Below are positions 1 through 7,244 of a DNA stretch of 20,354 bases, one piece after another. The stretch is taken from positions 1-20,354 of the IMG/VR virus record IMGVR_UViG_3300017739_000159, one strand, 5' to 3'. Numbering within the stretch: position 1 is the first letter of the stretch; each line of letters opens with the position of its first letter. A program made the position numbers and the translations under genes. The notes under the pieces are model-generated. The model made no database searches. It saw only the letters and a list, made by a program, of their open reading frames with translations, and had not been told where the DNA came from. The DNA comes from a virus.

Positions 1-658
1 CGTCAACGATGTTTATACCTGTGATAAGTCTAAAGCTACTAAAATCTAATATTCTTCTTCCTCTAAACTTTATAGTATCACCAACAGATGGAAGTGGCGT
101 AGAATTACTTATTCTAATAGCGTCGTTAGTTAAAACGCCGTTAGAGTCTAGTAGGTCAATAATGTCGCCTAAGTCTGCATTGTTATTAGTTGTATTTGTT
201 GCAGACATACCTGGTCTAAGGCAATTGTTGTCTGCAAATTTTATTTCATGTGGAGTTTGATTATTGCCTGCACTAACACTAGCAACAACCATATTAGCTT
301 CGTATATATCTACAAACACATAAGTTAAAGTGTTTGTGTCTACGGCATATTTTAATATAAAATCTTTTACACAACCTTCGTCATTGATAGATATATCGTT
401 TCTAGAACCTGCTACTAAATAATATATAGCGTTCTCTTCTCCATTAACTATCGACCCAACGCAATAACTATCAGCTGGAACACCGTTTGGTGTTTGTTCT
501 ATATTGCCTAGTAAAGTTTCTAGCGCACCAACATTACTTCCTTCAGAAGTAGATATTTCAATGTTAAGCGCATCTCTATACTGACCAGCTGGAACAAGGC
601 GCTCGTCAAGGTCCTTGTTCATTTTACCTTGCGCAAAATTTCTAATAAACTCTGGCAT
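1..658 (-). CDS. Tail stabilisation / muzzle-like structural protein (5' part, runs off left edge)
   Basis: The reading frame opens with ATG at 658 and stays open for 219 codons to the left edge, so the 3' part is outside the window. The N-terminus reads MPEFIRNFAQGKMNKDLDER and is followed by LVPAGQYRDALNI and ISTSEGSNVGALETLLGN. I recognise this opening from large phage structural proteins found after gp4-like proteins in marine and crAss-like podoviruses, often labelled tail stabilisation protein. The position fits: in P22 the gp10 tail accessory factor follows gp4, and here this gene begins one base after the stop of a gp4-like gene. It probably forms the lower neck or tail hub of the virion. 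The coding call is firm. The role is inferred from the N-terminal motif and gene order. A frame at 9-260 on the other strand is a shadow. Confidence 0.8.
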   Translation of the reverse strand, partial: MPEFIRNFAQGKMNKDLDERLVPAGQYRDALNIEISTSEGSNVGALETLLGNIEQTPNGVPADSYCVGSIVNGEENAIYYLVAGSRNDISINDEGCVKDFILKYAVDTNTLTYVFVDIYEANMVVASVSAGNNQTPHEIKFADNNCLRPGMSATNTTNNNADLGDIIDLLDSNGVLTNDAIRISNSTPLPSVGDTIKFRGRRILDFSSFRLITGINIVD

Positions 659-659
659 A

Positions 660-2849
660 CTAGTGCTTTATTATTTTAGATTTGTTTCTCATTATTTGTT
701 CCATCTCAACAGTCTTCATATTAGAAAGTCTGATCTTAGCGTTTCTAGTAGCAGCAAATCTTTCTTTCTTTAACATCTGTACAGTTGCTGGACTATAGTT
801 TGATCCTGTTGAAGCGATAGCGTAAGCTACGTGTTTATAAAAAGCTTCTTCAGCAAACTTATGTATAATCATATTTCCGCTAGAGTCTAAGCCATCAGAT
901 ATATAATCTAAAACTACCGTCTGACCAACTAAAGCTGGAGAGAAAAACAACTTACCATTTTCATAATCGAAGTAGTATGATCCGTTAACTTGAGCTGTCT
1001 CAGGTGACAACCCATATCTTTGGCCTAGTGTTATGTTTTCATATCCATGATCGTAATCAGCGTCTGCTATTATCGGTTCACCAGCATCGCTGTTTTGATA
1101 ATTGTTTAATGTAGTTCCGTTGTAGTCACCAGCTACACTACCATCAGGATTTATATTATACCAGTTTTGACCACTAGTTTCTACGTTAGTTATTTCGTAG
1201 GTATTAGTTACTATTTCTTCTTGAACGCCACCAGATATAAAGTCGTTTAAATCGTCTTCAAACCCTGTAGAAGTAAACTGCCCACCGCTAATATTTGTTC
1301 CTACACCATGCTGATCTAGTCCTCCAAATTGAGGATTCATACCTTGCCAATAAGGGTTTGGGTTTGGATTAGCTTGATCATAACCTCCGACAGGTGGGGT
1401 TGATTCTAAACCAGCAAGAGCTGGATTACCATCTTGTTGACCTGCTGCTAAAGCATCAAAAATAGGTGCTGTACCATTTTGCCAAGTACCATCTGGAACT
1501 ACTTGGTTACCGCTACTTATTGAAGCTAGAAGATGAGGTATATACTGTCTTCTTATTGTGCCAAACTCAAATGCTCCACTAGTGGTTGTTTTCTCTTTTG
1601 GATAAACAAACACGTTGTAGCTTCCTGTATGTGTATCGTAGTTTTTCACATACTCATCGTAGTCGTTTTTGTATACGCTCGTAGGTTGTATAACATTAGC
1701 GCCAACGTTAGTAAACAATGGAGCTAAAACATTAGCGTTACTTCCAGTAGGACTGGTGAAGCTTTCTGTTGACGCTAAGCCATGATATGCAGCGTGAGCC
1801 TCGTCCGCAAATACGATAACTAAAACATCATCACCTGACGAAGCTTGAGGAGGAGCTCCTTGCAGCGTAATTGTTTGCGCGCTACTATCAAGATTATATA
1901 TTAAATCTGCCGTATCACCTTTTTCAATACCTAATCCACTGCCGGTCGCTTGAGCTACATCATAAAATTGGTAGTTAACACCTCCAGTTCCGTTAGTATC
2001 ACCAGCGTTAATAGTAGACCAATAACCAGCAGACAAAGATAAGCTTGCTTGGTTGATAGTTGTTCCGTTATGGTGATCAACGTGACCACTTGTAACCATA
2101 GGGTATTTGTAGAAATTATCGTTTACAGCACTAGTGTAGTGGCTTTCTTGAACCGCTCCGTCCATTTGAGCTTTTATATTTCTATTGTTAAACTGACCTG
2201 TCATAGGAACAGAAGCCCAGTCTAACCATCTTTCACCAGCTACAGCAACATGGTAAACATTATGCCCAGAACTAGTTTTATTTTCGTCTCTAGTAAATCC
2301 TGGTAAACCGTCTAGCCATTGCGTTACAAAAGAATATGCGTCAGCTGTCTGCTGTACACCCATAGAAGTACCGTCATAAAAAATATAAACTTTAGTGTTA
2401 GAAGGTATTTCGTTTGTTATTATTTGCTCTTCTGTTATTGTTTCAGTAGTTATAGTTTCAACAAACGGCTCGTCTGTAGGCGTAGGGTTAAACGGGTTTT
2501 GAGTATGTCTTGTGGGATACAAAGGTCTTTTTATGCCGTTAGGGCTGCTCCAAAAAACATCTGTATAGCCTACAAAGTCATGCGGTAAAGGTATGCACAT
2601 ACCGTTGTTAACCTCTACTTCCCAAGTTTTCTTTGATCTTAACGTATCATAGCTTAATTCTTGCGCTGCTCGTCTTGCAAAAAACGCAATATCTTCTTTA
2701 GCGGCTTTAGGTATTATTTTATTTTCACCTACATAATAAGCTAAAAACGTATTAATTAAATCGTTTAAAGTTTGATACTGATAACTACCGTAGTTTGTTT
2801 CGTAGTTGTAGTAATCAGCTTCACTGTTTAAGTCCCAAAATCCACTCAT
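660..2849 (-). CDS. P22 gp4-like tail adaptor/ring protein with inserted vWA-like domain
   Basis: The protein has 729 residues in three parts. Residues 1-120 (LNDLINTFL, VGENKIIPKAAKEDIAFFAR, AAQELSYDTL, CIPLPHDFVGY) match the helical N-terminal part of gp4-like ring proteins that extend the portal into the tail in marine and crAss-like podoviruses. The C-terminus from about 605 to 729 (YYFDYENGKLFF, VLDYISDGL, HKFAEEAFYKHVAYAI, KKERFAATRNAKIRLSN) is the second conserved part of that family. About 480 residues are inserted between them. The insert begins with a Thr/Glu-rich linker, then a strand with YDGTSMG (D159) resembling a von Willebrand A metal-binding loop, and later strands VYHVAVAGERWLDW and DDVLVIVFADEAH. 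After about 450 it is rich in Gly, Asn and Pro. The start shares one base with the upstream stop (TAATG). The ring role is likely and the vWA assignment is moderate. Confidence 0.85.
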   Translation of the reverse strand: MSGFWDLNSEADYYNYETNYGSYQYQTLNDLINTFLAYYVGENKIIPKAAKEDIAFFARRAAQELSYDTLRSKKTWEVEVNNGMCIPLPHDFVGYTDVFWSSPNGIKRPLYPTRHTQNPFNPTPTDEPFVETITTETITEEQIITNEIPSNTKVYIFYDGTSMGVQQTADAYSFVTQWLDGLPGFTRDENKTSSGHNVYHVAVAGERWLDWASVPMTGQFNNRNIKAQMDGAVQESHYTSAVNDNFYKYPMVTSGHVDHHNGTTINQASLSLSAGYWSTINAGDTNGTGGVNYQFYDVAQATGSGLGIEKGDTADLIYNLDSSAQTITLQGAPPQASSGDDVLVIVFADEAHAAYHGLASTESFTSPTGSNANVLAPLFTNVGANVIQPTSVYKNDYDEYVKNYDTHTGSYNVFVYPKEKTTTSGAFEFGTIRRQYIPHLLASISSGNQVVPDGTWQNGTAPIFDALAAGQQDGNPALAGLESTPPVGGYDQANPNPNPYWQGMNPQFGGLDQHGVGTNISGGQFTSTGFEDDLNDFISGGVQEEIVTNTYEITNVETSGQNWYNINPDGSVAGDYNGTTLNNYQNSDAGEPIIADADYDHGYENITLGQRYGLSPETAQVNGSYYFDYENGKLFFSPALVGQTVVLDYISDGLDSSGNMIIHKFAEEAFYKHVAYAIASTGSNYSPATVQMLKKERFAATRNAKIRLSNMKTVEMEQIMRNKSKIIKH

Positions 2850-3595
2850 TATGATTTACGTTTTGCGTCAGCTTCTACGTGCTCTGATTTACCATAGCTC
2901 GATAGACCTGGTTTGTTAATAACTATACCAGCTAGCTCTAATATTTTTAACACTAGTCTAGCTTCTTCTGAAGGGTGAACCTCAAAATCAGCAGCTCCGT
3001 TAGCATTGTATAAAGCTTTTTCATTTACGACAACATAATCCCACTCTACTTTTTTAGGTTTTCTTATGTAGTCGCATCTTACGTCGTTAAATATATTTGC
3101 AAAACCGCCTACAGAGTTTAAGTGAAAAACTTGTATAGCGTTGTTTTGTCTAATATAAGCTGGGTGCTCTAATAAAGGTTGCCCACCAAAAACACCTTTT
3201 TTCATTAAGTGTAGTTTCTTAGGCGTAACCTGAGAGCATATATTTTCTAGATGTCTTACTTCTTCAAGCCTATACATATCGCTAGTACCAGCTGGATAAC
3301 CTATAGTGTCGTTTATAGGTAATAATATCTCGTTGCCGTTAGTCTGCGTTAAAGTAAAATTATATACTTGAAATATACTTAACTTATCTTCAATGTCATC
3401 AACAGAATCACCAGACGCCGTAGCGTTGCCAGGATTTCTATGTAATTGATTTAAGTCATAGAAGTATTGCTCAAACAATTGTTGTTGAGCTTGATTGGCT
3501 AAAAGGTTAAACTCCTGTGGAGTTATGTAGCCTCTTTGTTCTTTATTTGCTAATGCTAGTACACGTTGATATACCGTATCTACACTTACTGCCAT
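2849..3595 (-). CDS. Head-tail connector-like structural protein
   Basis: This 248-residue protein starts MAVSVDTVYQRVLALANKEQ, followed by RGYITPQEFNLLANQAQ and FEQYFYDLNQ. That helical opening is familiar from uncharacterised structural proteins of marine phages, where it sits between capsid and gp4-like genes. A second recognisable block is DVRCDYIRKPKKVEW (about 171-185) with FEVHPSEEARLVLKILELAG (about 204-223). Similar blocks occur in connector or adaptor proteins that bind below the portal. It lies directly upstream of the gp4-like ring gene, coupled through TAATG, and downstream of a UUCG hairpin. Its C-terminal 20 residues are charged. A role as a head-completion or ring protein in the neck is inferred mainly from position and the shared motifs. 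No catalytic motif is visible. Confidence 0.8.
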   Translation of the reverse strand: MAVSVDTVYQRVLALANKEQRGYITPQEFNLLANQAQQQLFEQYFYDLNQLHRNPGNATASGDSVDDIEDKLSIFQVYNFTLTQTNGNEILLPINDTIGYPAGTSDMYRLEEVRHLENICSQVTPKKLHLMKKGVFGGQPLLEHPAYIRQNNAIQVFHLNSVGGFANIFNDVRCDYIRKPKKVEWDYVVVNEKALYNANGAADFEVHPSEEARLVLKILELAGIVINKPGLSSYGKSEHVEADAKRKS

Positions 3596-3616
3596 TTAAT
3601 TATCTTTTATAGTTAA

Positions 3617-3640
3617 GTAACCACCCCGAAGAGTGGTTAC
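3617..3640 (-). other. UUCG-capped intergenic hairpin, weak terminator or processing site
   Basis: On the minus strand an 8-bp perfect stem (GTAACCAC / GTGGTTAC) is extended by a U-G and a C-G pair and capped by UUCG closed by C-G, the extra-stable tetraloop. It lies in the 60-base gap between the head-module gene ending at 3656 and the connector gene starting at 3595. The downstream sequence (TTAACTATAAAAG) has no U-tract, so it is not a canonical intrinsic terminator. It could be an RNA-processing or stability element that sets relative transcript levels. Confidence 0.65.
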
Positions 3641-3655
3641 TCTTCTATAAAGTAA

Positions 3656-4492
3656 TTACATACTTAGTCGCTTTTCTATGTTAGAATACACTTCCATACC
3701 TTCATCAGTCTTGAACCAAACAGCTAGCGCTGAATATGGGTGCTCGTCAAAAGGAACAGTCATTAGTTTTCTACCAGTGTTACCCCACTCAAAGTGTCTT
3801 TGATCAGAAGATAATTTTAATATACCTTCTTCAGTAGCTCTAATACCAAAGTTTCTAAGCTCTACGTTTTCGTCTTGAACTAATTCTAAGAACAATAAAG
3901 GATTTCTCTTAGCAAACAGTAGACAATCTCGTTTAAGTTCTTTAGAACTCATCTCAGATACTTTAGACCCTAATTCTACTCGCATGATAGCTTCCATCTT
4001 ATCGATGTCTAGAGTTTTAGCTAACACTAAAGCGTCTGCTTCTATCTCTAACCAGTCTAGTTGACTAGCAGCTTCTTCAACAGGTTTGTACTCTTTGTAT
4101 ATCAAGTCTTTGTGAGGGTGGTATAACGATAATAGTTTTTGTAATACCGTTTTGTTTTTAGGAACAAACAAAGCTCCGTTTCTAAAAATTATATGTTCTA
4201 ATCTTTGCTCACCTTGCATTTCATCTACAAACGGAGTTCTTTGATTAGTAGTGTTCTTTAACTCTCTTTCATAACCTTTTCCTTCGTCAAAATAGTATAT
4301 ACCAGCCGCTTTTAACTGATAGCTCAAAGGTGATCTATTACCTTTAAGGTTGTACATTCTATCTTTTATTTCCCAAGAAGGTTTTTTAGGAGTTGCTACA
4401 GGTTTTGGTTTTTCAATAACCACTTCCTGCGTTTCGTTAGTAGCTTTAATTTCTGTTTCAGCTACCTTCTTTGTAGTTTGTTTTTTTGCCAT
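3656..4492 (-). CDS. Conserved head-module protein of unknown function
   Basis: The protein has 278 residues. The first 40 are a Lys/Thr/Glu/Pro-rich, probably disordered tail (MAKKQTTKKVAETEIK), followed by a folded part starting WEIKDRMYNLKGNRSPLSYQ with LKAAGIYYFDEGKGYEREL, then RTPFVDEMQGEQRLEHI and FRNGALFVPKNKTVLQKLL. I recognise this block from proteins encoded immediately after the major capsid gene in marine phages. I know no experimental function for it. The C-terminal half is helical and charged (KELKRDCLLFAKRNPLLFLEL). It is expressed separately from the capsid gene because a strong terminator lies between them. A head-closure, minor capsid or packaged protein is possible. No enzyme motif is visible. 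Confidence 0.8.
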   Translation of the reverse strand: MAKKQTTKKVAETEIKATNETQEVVIEKPKPVATPKKPSWEIKDRMYNLKGNRSPLSYQLKAAGIYYFDEGKGYERELKNTTNQRTPFVDEMQGEQRLEHIIFRNGALFVPKNKTVLQKLLSLYHPHKDLIYKEYKPVEEAASQLDWLEIEADALVLAKTLDIDKMEAIMRVELGSKVSEMSSKELKRDCLLFAKRNPLLFLELVQDENVELRNFGIRATEEGILKLSSDQRHFEWGNTGRKLMTVPFDEHPYSALAVWFKTDEGMEVYSNIEKRLSM

Positions 4493-4512
4493 AATAATAT
4501 AAAATAAAAATT

Positions 4513-4541
4513 AAAAAAAAAGATCGGGGCCGAAGCCCCGA
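4513..4541 (-). terminator. Intrinsic terminator after the major capsid gene
   Basis: On the minus strand, a 7-bp G/C-rich stem TCGGGGC / GCCCCGA with a UUCG loop (4524-4541) is followed by TCTTTTTTTTT (4513-4523). It begins 12 bases after the capsid stop codon. Stem, tetraloop and U-tract together make this the clearest regulatory element in the window. It should end or attenuate transcripts that carry the capsid gene, allowing high capsid expression relative to the neck genes. The other strand has no downstream T-run, so it acts in one direction. Confidence 0.93.
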
Positions 4542-4552
4542 CCTAATCAATA

Positions 4553-6019
4553 TTACTTCATTAACATGAAGTTGTTAGCACCTTGTACTACTAAACATCT
4601 TTCAGATAAGAAGTGAACTTGCATTGCATCAATTGAGTCAGTGATGTTTCCACCTACAGAACCAGTGATGAACGACTTCATTCTACGATCTTCCATCTGA
4701 GAAGCTCTATAACGTACGTGTAAGAACGGACGCTTTAAGTTTCTACCTAATGTTTGGTCGTACACTGTAGATACACCAGCAGGAATAATAACCCCTCGGA
4801 TAGCTTCAGCTTTGTAAGCATCGTTGATAGATCCACGAGTAGCCTTATCGTTTAAGTAACGGAAGTCAGACTTGTAGAAATCGTAAGAACCTCTTCGGAA
4901 TCCAGAGAATCCTAGGTTTAATGCCATATCTTCAGAGTTGTTGAATACTCCGAAAGAAGTACCACCAGCACCGTAAGAGTTCATTGCAGCTAACATATCG
5001 TCCATAGCTAGAGACGTAGCTCTATTTACAAACATCATGTTTTCTTCAATAGCACCCTGCTTGTCAAACTCAGCTAAGATAGCGTCAAACTCAGCTAGGT
5101 CAGTAGCAGCGTTAACACCAGTAACACCAGTAGTAACATTACCTCTTCCTTCAATAGCAGAGAATAAACCTTCAGTACCAGTACTATTAGTACCTGTACC
5201 AGTTCCGTAGATACCTTCAGACACGTTATCCGCGTTAGCACCTTTCTCAGATTCAATCAAAGCCATCTCTAAGTAATCAGCGAAACGTGAACGAGTGTCA
5301 CCTTCAGCTTTTAAGTACCAGTAGTATCCGTTTTGTCCGTCTTCACCAGTAACTTCCACCCAACCAATTTGAGCTGCATCAGATCCAGAGATCTCGTAGT
5401 AGTCTTTTAAGATAATTGGCTTGTTGTTGAAAGTTTTGAAATCTGGAGCGTTAGCAGAGCTACGACCTAAATCACCTTTCTTAAACTCAGAACCTACAAC
5501 TAGTATAGTTAAAGCATCTGCAGCTGTAGCGTTGTGAGCAGTTAAGTCTGCAACACCGTAAGGAGTTACGTCTAAAACAGCGTTTGCAACGTCTTCAACT
5601 CTAGCTCTAAATACACCACCTGGATTGTTGTGAGCACACAAGATAATGTCACCTGGACGAATACCGTGAGCTGTAGCAGTAAAGTCTGAAGTTCCATCAA
5701 TGTCGTTTTCAATAGTAATTTGACCACCTGACGCAGTACCTGCGTTTGTAGAAGTCACTTTACCAGTGTAAGACAAGTGTAGACGACCTTGCTCTGACCA
5801 AATAACTTGATCAGCAGACATTGGCTCTTCTGCACCAACTTGCTCTAAAAATCCTGAAATTGTTCTTGAACCGAATACTTCGGCCTCACCTTCCATCAAG
5901 TCTGGTAAGTATTGTTGTGCCCAACCTTGAGTAGTGCCAGACGTAAAATCGATATAGTTAGTCGATAACGTCTGCTTTTGTGGGGCTGCAACTGTATTAG
6001 TTGCTCCTGTAATTGCCAT
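4553..6019 (-). CDS. Major capsid protein (HK97-like fold, inferred)
   Basis: The 488-residue protein lies between a scaffold-like gene and a strong terminator, the usual place for the coat gene. The N-arm (YLPDLMEGEAEVFGSRTISG, FLEQVGAEEPMSADQVIWSE, QGRLHLSY) is a signature of major capsid proteins of crAss-like and related marine phages. Residues about 87-178 are beta-rich and Thr/Ala/Asp-rich and look like an insertion in the core fold. The central and C-terminal parts (FADYLEMALIESEKG, ENMMFVNRATSLAMDDML, SDFRYLNDKATRG, RGVIIPAGVSTVYDQ, LHVRYRASQMEDRRMKSF) fit a P-domain and A-domain. It assembles the icosahedral shell. The leader (AAAATTTAACAATT before ATG) is A/T-rich without a Shine-Dalgarno site. 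It is the most likely client of the phage chaperonin, by analogy with T4 gp23 and gp31. Fold assignment is by family recognition, not structure. Confidence 0.92.
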   Translation of the reverse strand: MAITGATNTVAAPQKQTLSTNYIDFTSGTTQGWAQQYLPDLMEGEAEVFGSRTISGFLEQVGAEEPMSADQVIWSEQGRLHLSYTGKVTSTNAGTASGGQITIENDIDGTSDFTATAHGIRPGDIILCAHNNPGGVFRARVEDVANAVLDVTPYGVADLTAHNATAADALTILVVGSEFKKGDLGRSSANAPDFKTFNNKPIILKDYYEISGSDAAQIGWVEVTGEDGQNGYYWYLKAEGDTRSRFADYLEMALIESEKGANADNVSEGIYGTGTGTNSTGTEGLFSAIEGRGNVTTGVTGVNAATDLAEFDAILAEFDKQGAIEENMMFVNRATSLAMDDMLAAMNSYGAGGTSFGVFNNSEDMALNLGFSGFRRGSYDFYKSDFRYLNDKATRGSINDAYKAEAIRGVIIPAGVSTVYDQTLGRNLKRPFLHVRYRASQMEDRRMKSFITGSVGGNITDSIDAMQVHFLSERCLVVQGANNFMLMK

Positions 6020-6042
6020 AATTGTTAAATTTTAAGCGTTAA

Positions 6043-7227
6043 TTATTTTTTATTTTTAATCTTAAACTTAAAATCTGAAGAAGAATCTCCACTTAAAACT
6101 CTGTACTTAATGCCTCCAACCTCAACTTCTTTATTTGCTTGTCTAGGATTCATGTTAATGTTCTTAGACTTTTCAATAGATTCTTTTAAAGCGTCAGCTT
6201 TGCCTTGCTCATAAAAGTGCTTGGCTACAGAGTCAGCGTTCATAGCGGTGTATAATCCTTTGTGATAACCAGCAGCGTCTTCCATAACACCTTCTTTGCT
6301 CAAAAACTTTTTGACAAAATTGTTAATGTCACTCTGACTAGTCTTGACCTTATCAGTGTCTTTAACACCAAATCTAAACTTCTTTTCACCTACATTAAAT
6401 TCAAAACCTTTGAACTCTCCGGAAAATAAGTTGTTTGTTTTGTTGTCAAACACCTCTTTGGCCTGATTAAACTTGCTTTGTCTTTCTTCAGACTCTTTGT
6501 TATGTCGATTAAAGAAGTCCATAGCCTTTTGATATTCATTGTTGACTGTTGGGCGAGCTTTAATCTCATCGTAATATTTAGACTTTTGCCCGTCTAAGTA
6601 GGCTTTAGCCTCAGCAACTTGCTCTTTTAAGGCTATTTTCTTTTTTCTAATATCTTTAGCTTCATCAATCTCTTCATCGTAGCTAAACGTTTCGTCCATC
6701 AAAAACTGTATTTCTTCAGCGTCGAGATGAGGCTTAGTAGCTTTATAGTATTCTCGCAAAGCTGTTAAGTTATCCATTTCAGAATAATCTTTATTTAGCT
6801 CAACGTAATCTTCAACTGTACCACCTGTTTCATTCATAAATGAAACTAGCTTGTCTAGGTTTTCAGGAAGCTCTACGCTTGGCTTTTCTTCAGATACAAC
6901 TTCTTCTTTTACTTCTTCAACAGTTTCTTCTGTTATCTCTTCTAATACTGGGCTTTCTTGTGTTTCACTTTCCGCCTGTACTTCTTCTTGTTGCGGTGCG
7001 GTGTCGGTAGCTTCATCGCTTCCAGCCACTCCTGCGTCGTCAGTTGTACTTTCTTCAACATCTTTGGTTTCTTCATTTTTAGTCATATCAACTTTGTAGA
7101 CATCGTCTTCACCATTGTAGTTAGAAAACTTCTTAGGTTTAACTTTAACTTTGCCTACTGCTTCGTCAACTATCGGTTGTTCTTTTTGAACAACTTCTTC
7201 GACTGGGTTTTCATTTTTTTCTTCCAT
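6043..7227 (-). CDS. Scaffolding protein
   Basis: The 394-residue product sits between portal and coat genes, where scaffolding proteins are encoded in P22 and crAss-like phages. Residues 1-120 are very acidic and low in complexity (repeated EE, TE and VEE), predicted disordered. Residues 185-260 are charged helix with coiled-coil character (KDIRKKKIALKEQVAEAKAY, QSKFNQAKEVFDNKTNN). The end contains NMNPRQANKEVEVGGIKYRV and a basic finish (FKFKIKNKK), as expected for the coat-binding end of a scaffold. It would line the procapsid and leave before DNA packaging. No protease motif is visible in it. The acidic stretch creates apparent open frames on the opposite strand that I treat as shadows. 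The call rests on composition and position. Confidence 0.82.
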   Translation of the reverse strand: MEEKNENPVEEVVQKEQPIVDEAVGKVKVKPKKFSNYNGEDDVYKVDMTKNEETKDVEESTTDDAGVAGSDEATDTAPQQEEVQAESETQESPVLEEITEETVEEVKEEVVSEEKPSVELPENLDKLVSFMNETGGTVEDYVELNKDYSEMDNLTALREYYKATKPHLDAEEIQFLMDETFSYDEEIDEAKDIRKKKIALKEQVAEAKAYLDGQKSKYYDEIKARPTVNNEYQKAMDFFNRHNKESEERQSKFNQAKEVFDNKTNNLFSGEFKGFEFNVGEKKFRFGVKDTDKVKTSQSDINNFVKKFLSKEGVMEDAAGYHKGLYTAMNADSVAKHFYEQGKADALKESIEKSKNINMNPRQANKEVEVGGIKYRVLSGDSSSDFKFKIKNKK

Positions 7228-7244
7228 AATATAAAATATAATAA

